A stretch of DNA of 7,209 bases from Bacillota bacterium (GTDB lineage: Bacteria > Bacillota_A > Clostridia > Clostridiales > Clostridiaceae): NCBI GenBank assembly GCA_021780795.1, contig JAJXYA010000393.1, forward strand, positions 1-7,209, written 5' to 3'. The position numbers and the translations under genes are program-made. The stretch's first letter is position 1; each line of letters starts with the position of its first letter. Below the pieces are notes generated by a model that saw only the letters and a program-made list of their open reading frames with translations, did no database searches and had not been told where the DNA came from. This document shows positions 6,027-7,209 of this stretch, piece by piece.

Positions 6027-6148
6027 AATAACTCAGTTATGTTTAAAATTTCAACGAAATTTCACAAGAAAATTTTTCTTTGTTTTGTGATTGGTAATTA
6101 TGTTCTATGGCAAAGAGAAAATTTCAATGATAGTATATGTTGACGCTA
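6027..6148. other. Convergent gap between terminator and aminotransferase stop
   Basis: No gene is seen. It holds two short dyads: AAATTTC (6046-6052) with GAAATTT (6056-6062), and TCACAA (6062-6067) with TTGTGA (6085-6090). Neither has a clear T-run. An open frame across this stretch starts with TTG inside the terminator stem and reads as random, so I do not call it a gene. Confidence 0.7.
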
Positions 6149-7209
6149 TTAATGTAGTTTCACCACAGGTAAAGTTTTAATCCATTTTTCCATTCTATCT
6201 AGCCCCTCTTCTAACACTTCTAAACTATAAGAATATGAAATCCTGATGAAACCTTCTCCACCTGTGCCAAAAGCTGACCCGGGTACAACAGCCACCTTCT
6301 CTTCATATAGCAATCTGTCACAAAACTCCTCACTGCTCATAGAAAATTTTGTTATAGAGGGAAATATATAGAAGGCTCCCTTAGGAAGTGTTATATCCAT
6401 TCCCATTAGCTTCAATCTTTTATATACATATTCTTTTCTCTTTTCAAAATCCACTTTCATATTATTCACGTCATCCATACAGGAACGCAGTCCCGCGTAT
6501 GCACCCCATTGAGATACTGAAGGTGCACAAGAAACATTATATTGATGTACCTTCATTATATTATCCATAATATATTTATTTGCACAAAGATACCCTACTC
6601 TAAGTCCGGTCATTGAAAACATTTTAGAAAAACCACCTACCAAAATTATCCTATTTCTTAATTCATCAATTTGAGCTAAAGAATAGTACTTTTCATAGCA
6701 TAATGAGCTATAAATTTCGTCACTTATTATGTAGATATCTTTTTCTTTTAAAATTTGAAAAAGTTTATCCCTCTCTTCTAAGGATAATGTTGCTCCAGTT
6801 GGATTAGAAGGATATGATACCACTAAGAGTTTAGGATTTTCATCATTGATAAGTTTGATTAAGCCCTGAAAATTAATAGTAAAATCACTATTAAGGTTAT
6901 AATTAACTACTTTTGCTCCAAAAAGCTTTACACAACTCTCATAAGCCGGATAAGCCGGTGTGGGTATCAGTACTTTATCTCCAGCATTTAAAAATGTAGC
7001 AAATATACATAGTAACGCCTCACTCCCACCAACAGTCACTGCTATTTCCTCAGCTAAATAGTTAATACCCATGTCTCCTAAAAAATTAGAAATCTCATTT
7101 CGGAGCTGAGGAATGCCAGCATTAGCTGTGTACTCAGTTTTATTTTCATTAATAGCTTGAATCATTGCCGCTTTAATATTTTTAGGTACTGGAAAATCCG
7201 GTTGCCCAA
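6149..7209 (-). CDS. Class I/II PLP-dependent aminotransferase, 5' end beyond right edge
   Basis: Fold-type I pyridoxal-phosphate aminotransferase. The reading frame stays open to the right edge: 14 residues upstream of the internal Met at 7165 read GQPDFPVPKNIKAA, the typical family start region, so the true start is outside and that Met is not the start. About 352 residues are visible. In visible numbering: EYTANAGIPQLR at 25-36, NPTG at 135-138 (substrate/cofactor Asn), SDEIY at 162-166 (Asp163 and Tyr166 contact PLP), the Schiff-base Lys195 in GGFSKMFSMTGLRVGY, and the C-terminal carboxylate-binding Arg322 in FIRIS. It resembles the aspartate/PatA-like branch. Proximity to dapAB makes an N-acetyl- or LL-diaminopimelate aminotransferase possible, but it is convergent to dapAB and not co-transcribed, so substrate is unassigned. 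Confidence 0.93.
   Translation of the reverse strand, partial: GQPDFPVPKNIKAAMIQAINENKTEYTANAGIPQLRNEISNFLGDMGINYLAEEIAVTVGGSEALLCIFATFLNAGDKVLIPTPAYPAYESCVKLFGAKVVNYNLNSDFTINFQGLIKLINDENPKLLVVSYPSNPTGATLSLEERDKLFQILKEKDIYIISDEIYSSLCYEKYYSLAQIDELRNRIILVGGFSKMFSMTGLRVGYLCANKYIMDNIMKVHQYNVSCAPSVSQWGAYAGLRSCMDDVNNMKVDFEKRKEYVYKRLKLMGMDITLPKGAFYIFPSITKFSMSSEEFCDRLLYEEKVAVVPGSAFGTGGEGFIRISYSYSLEVLEEGLDRMEKWIKTLPVVKLH

Noticed and set aside
6046..6090. Short dyads as a second terminator for the aminotransferase gene
   Set aside because: Stems are 6-7 bp and AT-rich, with no T-run after them on the minus strand; the larger hairpin further on is a better candidate.
5955..6143. 62-residue open frame after dapB
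   Set aside because: It begins with TTG inside the terminator stem, has no ribosome binding site, reads as random sequence and crosses the bidirectional terminator.

Overview
The window is strongly AT-rich. It has Shine-Dalgarno sites of the GGAGG/GGGGG type, a lipoprotein binding protein instead of a periplasmic one, and clostridial-looking DapA/DapB and Opp proteins. Together these suggest a low-GC Gram-positive of the Clostridium group; that assignment is inferred from composition and protein style, not from a marker gene. No mobile element, CRISPR array, tRNA or rRNA was seen.

Left part (1 to 3537, minus strand): an oligopeptide ABC import operon transcribed leftward as oppA (lipoprotein binding protein), oppB (permease) and oppC (permease, cut by the left edge). 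The ATPase genes (oppD/oppF type) are not in view and would be expected beyond the left edge. A 9-bp hairpin lies between oppA and oppB. It may let the binding protein be made in excess over the permeases.

Middle (3538 to 4287): a 750-bp divergent intergenic region without a credible gene. It holds candidate promoters for both directions, a near-consensus CcpA (cre) site and a weaker CodY-like site on the opp side, a nested dyad built from three ATTCATA copies, and a dapA leader of roughly 175 nt. Close to the dapA start the leader has a small hairpin whose loop is complementary to the Shine-Dalgarno sequence. No lysine riboswitch is recognisable.

Right part (4288 to 7209): dapA and dapB, overlapping by ATGA, encode two consecutive steps from aspartate semialdehyde to tetrahydrodipicolinate (diaminopimelate/lysine route). 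They converge on a class I/II PLP aminotransferase gene on the minus strand whose 5' end lies outside the window. A large hairpin with a T-run on each strand (5943 to 6026) probably terminates both convergent transcripts.

Functionally the window pairs peptide uptake with diaminopimelate synthesis. The genes are ordinary members of known families. The less explained material is the regulatory DNA between oppA and dapA.
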